From positions 1-64,000 of the forward strand of contig JAJFGG010000103.1 in NCBI GenBank assembly GCA_021776235.1: a DNA stretch of 64,000 nt. The letters run 5' to 3'. Below the pieces are notes generated by a model, which worked only from the letters and a program-made list of their open reading frames with translations, searched no databases and was not told the origin of the DNA. The number at the start of each line of letters is the position of its first letter. Positions within the stretch are counted from its first letter, which is position 1. A program made the position numbers and the translations under genes. Shown piece after piece: positions 18,437 through 26,738 of this stretch. Source of the stretch: Alphaproteobacteria bacterium. Its GTDB lineage: Bacteria > Pseudomonadota > Alphaproteobacteria > GCA-2731375.

Positions 18437-19586
18437 AAACACCGAATTCGGGACAGCTGGCATGGGCGAAGCCGCAGGTATCCGCTATTGCAAACGCTGC
18501 CTCATGCCGAATTCACGCCCACGGATCCAGTTCGACGAAAATGACATTTGCAATGCCTGCCATACCGCGAAACGCAAAAACGACATCGACTGGGAAGCGC
18601 GCCGGGCCGAATTCCTGGATTATGTCGAACGATACCGCCCCAAGAGCGGACCCTATGATTGCATTGTCCCTTGGTCTGGCGGCAAGGATTCCAGTTCCAT
18701 CGCCCATCGCCTCAAGTTTGAATTTGGCCTAAATCCTTTATTGGTCACTTTTTCACCACTGCTGCCCACGGAAATTGGCGAGCATAATTGTGTTGAAATG
18801 TTGAAAGTGGGCTTTGACCAGATTTTGGTGCGCCCCAATCAGGCGGTCTCCCGTCACCTTGCACGGCGCTTCTTCGTCGAGCGCGGCAACCCGAAGGTCC
18901 ACTGGGACGCCGGCGTCGCAGCCGCTCCTATGCAGATCGCCGTAAAATTTGGCATCCCGTTGGTCTTTTATGCTGAGCATGGCCCTAGCGAATATGGCGG
19001 ATATGTTCTCAGCGAAGAGAACATGAAGGTTCAGGACTATACTGAAGTTCTGGAAAATCAAATTGGCGACCACCCGCAAAACTGGCTCGACGAGTATATC
19101 CAGGAAAAGGATCTGGCGCCTTATGTATTGCCAAGCTTTGAGGATATTCAGAAGGCTGAAGTGACGGCCCTTTACTTCGGCTATTTCTTTCGCTGGAGCA
19201 TGTATGAAAACTACGACTACATAAAGGATAAATTCGACTTTCGGACAGATCCAAGAGGGCGTACCGACGGTACATTCACCAATTTTGATAGCCTCGACGA
19301 CAAGATTGACAATCTGTACTACCACATGCAGTTCGTGAAATTCGGCTTCGGAAGAACCGTGCGGGATGCCTGCCGCATGATCCAGAACGACCAGATGACA
19401 AGAACGGAAGCGTTGGCATTGGCCGAGAAGTACGATGATGAGTTTCCACAACAGTACTTATCTGAAAACCTTGAATTCCTCGGCATGACTGAGCCCGAAT
19501 GCATGGAAACCATTGATCTTCACCGCAATTCCGAAATTTGGAATTTCGATGGCAATCATTGGAAACTTCGCAACCCACCAAAATGA
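18423..19586 (+). CDS. N-acetyl sugar amidotransferase, PseA/WbpG type (copy 1)
   Basis: A 387-residue PP-loop enzyme. A putative zinc site is formed by YCKRCLMP and CNAC near the N-terminus, and the ATP-pyrophosphatase motif is VPWSGGKDSSS (about residue 80). The family adenylates an N-acetyl group and replaces oxygen with HisF-delivered ammonia, giving an acetamidino sugar (known in pseudaminic and legionaminic acid derivatives and in Pseudomonas WbpG). The start at ATG 18423 lies inside the end of hisF and gives the normal family N-terminus. HisH, HisF and this enzyme together form a complete amidination unit. The second copy (26739) shares the layout but is clearly divergent. Confidence 0.92.
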   Translation: MSELENTEFGTAGMGEAAGIRYCKRCLMPNSRPRIQFDENDICNACHTAKRKNDIDWEARRAEFLDYVERYRPKSGPYDCIVPWSGGKDSSSIAHRLKFEFGLNPLLVTFSPLLPTEIGEHNCVEMLKVGFDQILVRPNQAVSRHLARRFFVERGNPKVHWDAGVAAAPMQIAVKFGIPLVFYAEHGPSEYGGYVLSEENMKVQDYTEVLENQIGDHPQNWLDEYIQEKDLAPYVLPSFEDIQKAEVTALYFGYFFRWSMYENYDYIKDKFDFRTDPRGRTDGTFTNFDSLDDKIDNLYYHMQFVKFGFGRTVRDACRMIQNDQMTRTEALALAEKYDDEFPQQYLSENLEFLGMTEPECMETIDLHRNSEIWNFDGNHWKLRNPPK

Positions 19587-19642
19587 TGCACCTGTTCAGT
19601 CTGCAATAGTGCAACTGTTTGCCAAATTGAGAAAGCCCAGCG

Positions 19643-20389
19643 GTGGTGGCGATTTCTGATCATTCCTATCAGCAGCTCCTTTTCGAGACGGAGGCTCTGG
19701 GACAACCGGTTGCCAGACTGAAATTGGGCCGGGGCGCGTCAGCGTCTACTCATGGCGCAATTATCGGTGATCTCGTACAGGATTGGCGGTCGCAACATCT
19801 GTGGCTGGTTTCCTGCCGGGTTGACGATCACGACGCCGCCGCCAAAGCGGCGCTTAGCGCCAATGATTTTCGTTGTATCGAAACCCTCGTGACGTTGGAG
19901 CGAACCATCGACGGCAATCAAGCTATGCCGGACGGTATCTCGCAGGCAACAGATGATGATTGTGATGCCTGCATCCAGATTGGGCGTCGGGCATTCGGGC
20001 ACGACCGCTTTCACATGGACGATAGAATAGATAATGATCTGGCGGACCGGGTGAAGGCAAACTGGGTGCGTAATTCACTGCAAGGGCGGGCAGATGCCGC
20101 GTTGGTATCTCATGAGGCGGGGCAGACACGTGGTTTCGTGTTGTGTTTGCACAACGGCGACAACGCGATTATCGACCTGATTGCTGTTGCAAATGATGGC
20201 CAAGGTCGAGGCATTGGCGGCAAGCTGGTCGCCGGGGCGCTATCACATTATCGAGGACGCGCCAAACGCATGCTGGTCGGCACCCAGCACGACAACTTAG
20301 CATCTCGCGCCCTTTACGAACGCATGGGCTTTGTCAGAGTAAAGACCGAGGTGACCTATCATTGGGTCAACCCAGAGATATTGTCATGA
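19643..20389 (+). CDS. GNAT N-acetyltransferase, WecD/RffC-like
   Basis: A 248-residue protein with a C-terminal GNAT domain: the acetyl-CoA motif is NDGQGRGIGGKLV and the late motif is NLASRALYERMGF. The segment FGHDRFHMDDRI resembles the substrate region of WecD, which acetylates the 4-amino group of dTDP-4-amino-4,6-dideoxygalactose. A likely role is acylation of the amino group placed by the DegT aminotransferase two genes downstream, the step PseH or LegH performs in nonulosonic-acid synthesis. Translation probably starts at a GTG (19643 or 19646). It overlaps the next gene by four bases. Confidence 0.82.
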   Translation: MVAISDHSYQQLLFETEALGQPVARLKLGRGASASTHGAIIGDLVQDWRSQHLWLVSCRVDDHDAAAKAALSANDFRCIETLVTLERTIDGNQAMPDGISQATDDDCDACIQIGRRAFGHDRFHMDDRIDNDLADRVKANWVRNSLQGRADAALVSHEAGQTRGFVLCLHNGDNAIIDLIAVANDGQGRGIGGKLVAGALSHYRGRAKRMLVGTQHDNLASRALYERMGFVRVKTEVTYHWVNPEILS

Positions 20390-21387
20390 ACACCTTGCGC
20401 GTTGGCATCATCGGACTTGGGGTCGGGGAACAACATCTCAAAACCTACCAAGGCCTGCCAGATGTGGAGGTGACCGCGATCTGCGACATTGATAGCGAGA
20501 AACTGGAGACGGTTGCGCAGCGATATGGCGTGCCGGGGCGCCACGCGGATTTTCGCAAAATCACGGAAAATGCCGAGATCGATATTGTCTCCATTTGCTC
20601 ATATGACGATAGCCATGCTGAACAAGCCGTTTCCGCCTTTGACAATGGCAAACACGTCATGGTCGAGAAGCCGGTTGCACTCTATCGCTCTGACGCCGAA
20701 GCGGTGTTGCGTGCGCAGCAGGATTCAGGTTGCCGCATATCATCGAATTTGATTCTACGGGAGAGCCCTCGCTTCATCGAACTTAAGCAGCAGATAGAGT
20801 CCGGCGATTTTGGCGAGATCTTTTGTATCGAAGGTGACTATTTGCACGAAATTCTGTGGAAAATCACTGAGGGTTGGCGCGGTGCCATGGATTTCTACTG
20901 TACCGTCTATGGTGGCGGCATCCATTTGATCGACCTTATGCGCTGGCTGATTGGCCAGGAAGTTACGGAGGTCAGTGGCATGGGAAACAAAATTCTGACC
21001 CGCGATAGCAGCTACCGCTTTGATGACACCTTCATAAACCTATTGCGCTTTGATAATGGTACGATCGGTAAATGTTTGACGACGCTGGGCCCGCAACGCA
21101 CCAAGTTTCACTCTTTGAACGTCTATGGCACGCGCAAGACCTTCGTCAATGACGTGCCCAACGCCAAACTGTTCGACGGTGACGGCCCGGAGAATGAAAG
21201 CGTCATCGAAACCCCTTACCCCGGCATGAAGAAAGGCGATCTGATTCCGGAGTTTGTCCAAGCTATTCGGGACGACATTGAACCGAATGTCGGCGTGCGG
21301 GACGTCTTCCGCGTCATGGATATTTGTTTCGCCGCCTGGGAATCGATTCAGTCCGGGCGAACACAGAAAGTTTCTTACCAAATATGA
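20386..21387 (+). CDS. Gfo/Idh/MocA-family oxidoreductase (first)
   Basis: A 333-residue NAD(P)-dependent oxidoreductase. The Rossmann motif GIIGLGVGEQH is at the N-terminus, EKPVALYRSDAEAVL carries the catalytic Lys-Pro, and GGGIHLIDLMRWL is the conserved His/Asp helix of the C-terminal domain. Members oxidise or reduce sugar hydroxyls. ATG 20386 is chosen because it gives the family N-terminus and an ATGA overlap with the GNAT gene. It in turn overlaps the DegT aminotransferase by four bases. Oxidoreductase plus aminotransferase plus GNAT is the usual set for keto formation, amination and acylation of a nucleotide sugar, probably in that order. Confidence 0.88.
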   Translation: MNTLRVGIIGLGVGEQHLKTYQGLPDVEVTAICDIDSEKLETVAQRYGVPGRHADFRKITENAEIDIVSICSYDDSHAEQAVSAFDNGKHVMVEKPVALYRSDAEAVLRAQQDSGCRISSNLILRESPRFIELKQQIESGDFGEIFCIEGDYLHEILWKITEGWRGAMDFYCTVYGGGIHLIDLMRWLIGQEVTEVSGMGNKILTRDSSYRFDDTFINLLRFDNGTIGKCLTTLGPQRTKFHSLNVYGTRKTFVNDVPNAKLFDGDGPENESVIETPYPGMKKGDLIPEFVQAIRDDIEPNVGVRDVFRVMDICFAAWESIQSGRTQKVSYQI

Positions 21388-22535
21388 ACATACGAAATAT
21401 TCCGTTCGGCCGGCCAATGGTCGATGAGGCCGAACGCGATGCCGTGATGGCCGTGCTATCGGGCACGCAATTTGTCCACGGCCCTGTCAGCAAGGAATTC
21501 GAGGCCCAATTCGCGGCCCGCGCCGGGACGGCATACGCAGTTTCGGTTTCATCATGCACCGCAGGCCTGCACCTCTCCCTTCTCGTCAACGGCATCGGCA
21601 AAGGTGATAGTGTGATCGTGCCCGCGATGACCCATGTCGCGACCGCGCACGCAGTGGGATTTTGCGGCGCCCGCCCGATCTTTGCCGACGTCGATCCGGT
21701 GTCAGGTAACATGGACCCCACTGCCCTGGCGGACGCCATCGATGGCGACACCCGCGCCATCATGGTCGTACATTATTTGGGGCTTCCCTGTGACATGGAT
21801 CGTATCGACCCCATAGCGGCAAGCGCAAAAGCCTTTGTCGTCGAAGACTGCGCGCTGGCTGTCGATGCCTATTATGGCGACCGCAAAGCCGGGACGCTTG
21901 GCCTGACTGGTTGCTATTCATTTTATCCGGTCAAGCATTTGACAAGCGTTGAAGGCGGAATGGTAACGACAAATGACGAGGCCGTAGCGCAGGCAATAGC
22001 CAAACACAAAGCCTTTGGCTACGACCAGATGCTGGGTCAGCGAGCCAAGCCGGGTATCTATGACGTCGATGCGTTGGGCTACAATTATCGCATGTCAGAA
22101 GTACATGCGGCTGTCGGGCTGGCGCAGCTTGACAAGCTGGACGCCTTTCAAGCGGCCCGCAAAGAAAACTTCAAGCGCCTGAAACTGGCGCTTTCAGAGA
22201 TTGCGGAAGTTACGGTTTTCGAACCTGTCATTGGCAAGGCACGATCCAGCCACTACTGCCTGAATGCTGTTTTACCGCGCGACGGCTCAATTTCGCGAGA
22301 CTTGGTTGTCAGTCACCTGAAGGAAGCTGGCATCGGAACGTCGGTACACTATCCGCGCGCTGTTCCCCTGATGGCCTACTATCGGGAGAAGTTCGGCTGT
22401 CAGATCGGACAATTTCCGATTGCTGAATGGCTGGCCGAACAAACCATTTCACTTCCCGTTGGTCCACACCTCGTGGATGACGACCCGGAGTACATTGGCG
22501 CCACAGTGAAAGAGGCAATCGCCCGTGCAAAATAG
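21384..22535 (+). CDS. DegT/DnrJ/EryC1/StrS PLP aminotransferase (first)
   Basis: A 383-residue sugar aminotransferase. Features include FVHGPVSKEFEAQFA, the PLP-ring-stacking region VVEDCALAVDAYY and the Schiff-base lysine in SFYPVKHLTSVEGG, then YNYRMSEVHAAVGLAQL. The family transfers an amino group from glutamate to a keto-sugar nucleotide (PseC, LegC, WbpE and others). Start ATG 21384 overlaps the preceding stop. Placed after a Gfo/Idh oxidoreductase, it probably aminates the ketone made by that enzyme. The precise carbon and sugar are not determinable. Confidence 0.9.
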   Translation: MNIRNIPFGRPMVDEAERDAVMAVLSGTQFVHGPVSKEFEAQFAARAGTAYAVSVSSCTAGLHLSLLVNGIGKGDSVIVPAMTHVATAHAVGFCGARPIFADVDPVSGNMDPTALADAIDGDTRAIMVVHYLGLPCDMDRIDPIAASAKAFVVEDCALAVDAYYGDRKAGTLGLTGCYSFYPVKHLTSVEGGMVTTNDEAVAQAIAKHKAFGYDQMLGQRAKPGIYDVDALGYNYRMSEVHAAVGLAQLDKLDAFQAARKENFKRLKLALSEIAEVTVFEPVIGKARSSHYCLNAVLPRDGSISRDLVVSHLKEAGIGTSVHYPRAVPLMAYYREKFGCQIGQFPIAEWLAEQTISLPVGPHLVDDDPEYIGATVKEAIARAK

Positions 22536-22562
22536 ACCTGTAGATAATTCGAAGGATGCTGC

Positions 22563-23639
22563 GTGATGACCCACATCCCCTATGAAGATGTGATAGCGAA
22601 GCTTGCTGGCGAAAGGGTAATGTTGGTTGGCGGCGCCGGTTTCATCGGCCACAATCTGGCCCTCGAACTGGCGCGAAACGACATCACCACGACCGTCGTC
22701 GATAACTTGATGGTTAACAGTGTCATCGACAATGTATTCGTATCAGGGAAAGACCCGGTTCAGCGCCAGATGTATCTCAATTTCCTGTTGTCGCGGTTTC
22801 AGCTTATGCGTGAGAACGGCATTGAACTTCGAAATTTGGACGCCCGAAGTTACATGGACCTTTCCCATGCCTTCGGTGATTTCAAACCAACCAAAGTGAT
22901 CCATCTCTCGGCCATTGCCTCTGCCGTGGATGCCCGAAATGATCCCGGACTGTGTTTCGACCTGCAGCTCATCACCCTGCGAAATGTGCTTGAGCTTTGC
23001 CGCCAGGCGCATAGCGATGTCAATCAGGTTATGTTCATGAGCTCCAGCACGGTATATGGCGACTTTGAAGGCGATGAGGTGGACGAAAGCACCCGTCCGC
23101 GGCCCCGTGGAATCTATGCCAACACCAAATTCATGGCGGAACGCCTGCTGCGCACCTATTGCCATCAACATGGCCTGGGTGTGACCGTAATTCGGCCAAG
23201 TGCGCTATATGGGGTACGATGCATCAGCCGCCGGGTCAGCCAGGTATTTATCGAGAACGCCTTAACCGGCAAGCCTCTTATGTTGGAAGGTGGCGGCGAT
23301 GGCCGTCTTGACTTCACGTCTATCGAGGATCTCGTCGACGGCCAGGTTCGCGCACTTGCACTGCATGAAGGCCGAGGAACCTCGAATACCTTCAACCTTA
23401 CTTTCGGCAATGCACGCACCATTGCCGAACTGGCAGACGTCGTTAAATCGGTGATCCCGAATGTCATATTGGAAGACCGGCCGCGGGCAGAGGACAAGCC
23501 TGTGCGTGGCACTCTGTCTACCGAACGGGCGGAGCGCATTCTGGGTTTCAAGGCCAGCCGGCCGCTTGAGGATGGCTATAAGCGCTATTGCGAATGGTAC
23601 GTCGAACAATGGGAACGGGCTGCTTCTCAAAACGTTTGA
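22563..23639 (+). CDS. NAD-dependent sugar epimerase/dehydratase
   Basis: A 358-residue extended short-chain dehydrogenase with an N-terminal GGAGFIGHNLALELA cofactor motif (about residue 23), the catalytic Ser/Thr region FMSSSTVYGD and the YANTK Tyr-Lys pair. DFTSIEDLVDGQVRAL is the usual substrate-domain signature. It could be a 4-epimerase, a 4,6-dehydratase or a decarboxylase; the triad does not decide. GTG 22563 or ATG 22566 may be used, with AGGA about 10 bases upstream. It follows the aminotransferase by 27 bp and precedes an SpsF-like cytidylyltransferase, so it is part of the first nonulosonic-acid block. Confidence 0.87.
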   Translation: MMTHIPYEDVIAKLAGERVMLVGGAGFIGHNLALELARNDITTTVVDNLMVNSVIDNVFVSGKDPVQRQMYLNFLLSRFQLMRENGIELRNLDARSYMDLSHAFGDFKPTKVIHLSAIASAVDARNDPGLCFDLQLITLRNVLELCRQAHSDVNQVMFMSSSTVYGDFEGDEVDESTRPRPRGIYANTKFMAERLLRTYCHQHGLGVTVIRPSALYGVRCISRRVSQVFIENALTGKPLMLEGGGDGRLDFTSIEDLVDGQVRALALHEGRGTSNTFNLTFGNARTIAELADVVKSVIPNVILEDRPRAEDKPVRGTLSTERAERILGFKASRPLEDGYKRYCEWYVEQWERAASQNV

Positions 23640-23664
23640 GCCCGCGGTGCCTTCTGGTTAAGCG

Positions 23665-24384
23665 ATGAAATGCGGTCTTTATATTTTCTCGCGTTTTGAT
23701 TCCCGGCGTCTCCCAGGCAAGGCTCTGCGCCCGATCGCGGGACGCCCCATGCTGGGCCGTGTCATCGATCGTGCCCGCCTGGTCGATCAGATTGATGAAA
23801 TCGTCGTTGCAACATCGGAACGAACCATCGATGACCCTGTTTCCGAATTCGCCGAGCGCGAGGGTATCAGTGTTTTTCGCGGCGCCCTTGACGATGTGGC
23901 GGGACGCGCCCTGGCCTGTGCCAACGCCCACGACCACGAGTTGTTTGTGCGCATTTCCGGCGATAGCCCATTCTTTGATCATGCGCTGGCGGGCCGCCTG
24001 ATACAGCGGGCGCAACTTGGCGAGGCGGATATCGTGACGAACGTTCATCCCAGGACATTCCCGTCTGGCAACAGTATTGAAGTGCTTGCCGTCGCGGCCC
24101 TGCGACGCGTTATCTCCGCCACTAGTGATCCCGGAGACCGGGAACATGTAACGCAATATATCTATGCTGGCGCTGATCGGTTCCGTATCGAAAACATTAT
24201 AAATTCTCACGTGGTCGATGCTGATATAAGCCTAGTGGTCGATACACCTGACGATCTCGAACGGGCAGAATGGATTGCAGCCGGGTTTAGTGAAGCGCTG
24301 CTGGCGACGACCGACCCTGGCGATATTATTGAACGTGCGAAGTCTTGGACGAAGCCTGAAAGGGAGCGGTACGCGCGGTGCTGA
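23665..24384 (+). CDS. SpsF-like acylneuraminate cytidylyltransferase (first)
   Basis: A 239-residue nucleotidyltransferase of the CMP-KDO/CMP-sialate synthetase superfamily. The nucleotide-binding motif is SRFDSRRLPGKALRPIAG, followed by EIVVATSERTIDDP and VRISGDSPFFDH, which carries the metal-binding Asp. DTPDDLERAEWI closes the domain. Such proteins replace NeuA or PseF in several nonulosonic-acid loci, activating the NeuB product as its CMP-sugar. The gene ends two bases from the stop of a convergent phosphatidyltransferase gene, so transcription of the two strands meets here. CMP as nucleotide is inferred from the family. Confidence 0.85.
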   Translation: MKCGLYIFSRFDSRRLPGKALRPIAGRPMLGRVIDRARLVDQIDEIVVATSERTIDDPVSEFAEREGISVFRGALDDVAGRALACANAHDHELFVRISGDSPFFDHALAGRLIQRAQLGEADIVTNVHPRTFPSGNSIEVLAVAALRRVISATSDPGDREHVTQYIYAGADRFRIENIINSHVVDADISLVVDTPDDLERAEWIAAGFSEALLATTDPGDIIERAKSWTKPERERYARC

Positions 24385-24386
24385 CG

Positions 24387-25175
24387 TCAGCTCGCACTTC
24401 CACTGCGCCGGTGAATATCTGTCTCGGCATACATGCGGAAAATTCGCGATGGCAATAACAGCACCAATTGCAACAGATGCCATGCCGCGTAGATATACAA
24501 ATAGGCTTCGATACCATCGGACAGCAACGCTATCGCGAAGCCACCATAGCGTACGTCCCATGCCAACGCCGGAATGGTATTGTCGATGACACTCAAAATC
24601 CCGGACCAACGATCCATGCGGCGCGACAAGACCGGATGCGGCACCGGTGTCGCGATGGCATCCCTAGCATTCGCCTGGTCAGTATCCTTACGCGTCAAGC
24701 CCACGCGCAAAAATAGAATTTGGCTCAATGCAATGGCAAGCGCACCGACGGCGGCAACCACAAGGATGTTCGGCCCCGCACCTTGCTGCCAAACCGCCAT
24801 ACCGAGAATGAACGGAAACGGCACCTCGGCCAATGAGTCGATGAGACCATCAAAGAATTTGCCAAAATATGAAGCCCGGTCCTGCAGCCTGGCGAGTTGT
24901 CCGTCCACATGATCAAGCACCAGCGCGAAATAGAACAGGCCGCAGCCGACCCAGAAACTTATGGGATTTGGAACCAGAAATGCGGCGAAAGCCAACAGCG
25001 TTACCAGGATTCGAAACGCCGTGGCGCCATTGGGCCCAAAACCCAGCCGCGCGAAGGCGACTGTGAAGGGCCAGGCCGTGGGTCGCGTGATATAGTTAAA
25101 AATCAAAGGCAAGGTAACTCCATCAAGGCGTTGGGAACGCCTGACATCGGAAATTCTAACGTTTTGCCTCTGCAC
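24387..25175 (-). CDS. CDP-alcohol phosphatidyltransferase-family membrane protein
   Basis: A 262-residue membrane protein carrying a complete CDP-alcohol phosphotransferase motif: DG-x2-AR-x8-G-x3-D-x3-D, seen as DGQLAR, then G, FFD and GLID. Several membrane segments follow (TLLAFAAFLVPNP, ILVVAAVGALAIALSQILF). The family joins a CMP-activated alcohol to a second alcohol, releasing CMP. In a glycan locus it could make an unusual lipid or add a phospho-alcohol to a glycan. I choose GTG 25175 because GGAGG lies eight bases upstream; longer forms would start at ATG 25208 or TTG 25322. It is the only minus-strand gene between 14 and 60 kb and separates the two amidination blocks. Confidence 0.88.
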   Translation of the reverse strand: MQRQNVRISDVRRSQRLDGVTLPLIFNYITRPTAWPFTVAFARLGFGPNGATAFRILVTLLAFAAFLVPNPISFWVGCGLFYFALVLDHVDGQLARLQDRASYFGKFFDGLIDSLAEVPFPFILGMAVWQQGAGPNILVVAAVGALAIALSQILFLRVGLTRKDTDQANARDAIATPVPHPVLSRRMDRWSGILSVIDNTIPALAWDVRYGGFAIALLSDGIEAYLYIYAAWHLLQLVLLLPSRIFRMYAETDIHRRSGSAS

Positions 25176-25315
25176 GGTGTCTTCCTCCAATCCTTGAGCC
25201 GACAGCATCAGCCCGATTTGAGAGTGAGACCGCAATTGCCAGCTGACAGGTACCGCAGCCTTCCCGATTTCGTCAAGGGCGCAAGGGTTTTCACCGCCCA
25301 CCATCGAGGGCCGGC

Positions 25316-25933
25316 ATGACAAGGGTCGCGGTCATAGAATATGGCATCGGAAATCTTGGCTCCGTGGTCAACGGCTGTCGGCGATCCGGCGTCGAACCCA
25401 ATGTCGTTCGTGACGGAGACGAACTGCGCCGTGCCGAATGCGATCGAATCGTCCTACCTGGCGTCGGTGCGATCGGCGCCGCCCTTGAGCATATTCGTGA
25501 ACGCGGCCTGGATACTGAGCTACATGAAATAGTTGTCCGACAAGGCCGGCCCTTTCTGGGAATATGCGTCGGCATGCAAATCCTGGCAGAGCATTGTGAA
25601 GAATACGGTCGCCATGACGGACTGGGTTGGATTCCAGGAACGGTTAGGCCGTTAGCAGAAAAAGGATCCGGGCTTCGGCTACCGCACGTGGGTTGGAACG
25701 ATATTGAGCCTGATGCCGATGAACCGCTATTTCGCGATGTCGTGGATCGGCATTTTTATTTTGTACATAGCTGTGCGCTTTATTGCCCGGACGATCTGGT
25801 TGTCGGGCGATGCACATATGGCGAGAGATTTGTTTGTGCAATTCGCAAAGACAATATTTGCGCCGTGCAATTTCATCCGGAAAAAAGCTCGTCCAGCGGT
25901 ATTTCCGTGCTGCGCGCGTTCTTTCAGTCCTAG
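25316..25933 (+). CDS. hisH: HisH-like glutamine amidotransferase subunit (copy 2)
   Basis: A 205-residue glutaminase with Cys in GICVGMQ and His/Glu in QFHPEKS, plus LPGVGAIGAAL and LPHVGWNDI. It begins the second HisH-HisF-amidotransferase trio and is clearly diverged from copy 1 at 15892, so this is not a recent duplication. The divergent phosphatidyltransferase start lies 140 bp upstream, leaving room for a promoter. Expected role: release of ammonia from glutamine for the second sugar amidotransferase, in complex with the HisF-like protein encoded 12 bp downstream. Confidence 0.92.
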   Translation: MTRVAVIEYGIGNLGSVVNGCRRSGVEPNVVRDGDELRRAECDRIVLPGVGAIGAALEHIRERGLDTELHEIVVRQGRPFLGICVGMQILAEHCEEYGRHDGLGWIPGTVRPLAEKGSGLRLPHVGWNDIEPDADEPLFRDVVDRHFYFVHSCALYCPDDLVVGRCTYGERFVCAIRKDNICAVQFHPEKSSSSGISVLRAFFQS

Positions 25934-25945
25934 CGCGGCACGATC

Positions 25946-26734
25946 ATGTTGAAGCGGCGCCTCACACCTGTTCTTTATCTGCGCGAAGGCGTTATGGTTC
26001 GCAGTGAATTGTTCAAGATACATCAGATTATCGGCAGTCCGGTGAGCCATATTAACCGCTTGGTTGAATGGGACGTCGACGAATTAATCTTGCTTGATAT
26101 TAGCCCAGGTCTGGAAACATACGATTTGGGCCGTGATGATCATGGCGAGAAGGGCGCAGGCAGTCTTTTGGAATTCACGGAAACCATCGCCAGAACCAGC
26201 GCGATCCCATTATGTTTTGGTGGCCGTATTCGAACTATCGACGACATTCACGTTCGAATTCGCCATGGTGCGGACAAGGTCGCCATAAATAGCGCATTTG
26301 CCCAGACGCCCGAACTGGTATCCGAGGCGGCCAAGGAGTTCGGCGCGCAGGCCATCGTCATCAGCATCGATTACCGGGTTATTGATGCTTCGGCCCGGGT
26401 GTTTATCCGGCATGGCGCGTTCGATACCGGCGTAGACGCAGTGACTTGGGCGAGGCGTGCTGAAGATGCAGGTGCCGGTGAAATCCTACTCAATGCCATC
26501 GACCGCGATGGCACTGCGCGGGGCTATGATACAGAGACGATTGAGGCGGTTTCACAATCGGTTGAGATCCCTGTCATTGCGTGCGGGGGCGCGGGCCACC
26601 AGTCGCATTTCAATGAATGTTTCGAACTGACGTCGGCGAGCGCCGTGGCCGCCGGCAACATCTTCCACTTCACGGAAAACGCCTATCCCCGCGCGAAGAA
26701 TTACCTACGCCGCAAACGCACTGACATTCGGTAA
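25946..26734 (+). CDS. hisF: HisF-like ammonia-channel subunit (copy 2)
   Basis: A 262-residue barrel of the HisF family (PLCFGGRIRTIDDIH, GADKVAINSAFAQ, GAGEILLNAIDRDGT, VIACGGAGHQSHFNE). Position 11 is Tyr instead of the catalytic Asp (PVLYLREG), whereas the second Asp survives in VISIDYRV. As in copy 1, the cyclase chemistry should be lost while the barrel and channel remain. It also carries an insertion after the first strand (LETYDLGRDDHGEKGAG region). It lies between HisH copy 2 and amidotransferase copy 2, four bases before the latter. Confidence 0.9.
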   Translation: MLKRRLTPVLYLREGVMVRSELFKIHQIIGSPVSHINRLVEWDVDELILLDISPGLETYDLGRDDHGEKGAGSLLEFTETIARTSAIPLCFGGRIRTIDDIHVRIRHGADKVAINSAFAQTPELVSEAAKEFGAQAIVISIDYRVIDASARVFIRHGAFDTGVDAVTWARRAEDAGAGEILLNAIDRDGTARGYDTETIEAVSQSVEIPVIACGGAGHQSHFNECFELTSASAVAAGNIFHFTENAYPRAKNYLRRKRTDIR

Positions 26735-26738
26735 CGCC

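Noticed and set aside
18753-19451. 232-codon open frame antisense to the first sugar amidotransferase
   Set aside because: It lies wholly inside a strongly supported gene and its peptide resembles no protein; a reverse-strand shadow.
15892-26734. Histidine biosynthesis genes (two hisH and two hisF)
   Set aside because: No other his gene is present, HisF residue 11 is not Asp in either copy, and both pairs sit next to sugar amidotransferases.
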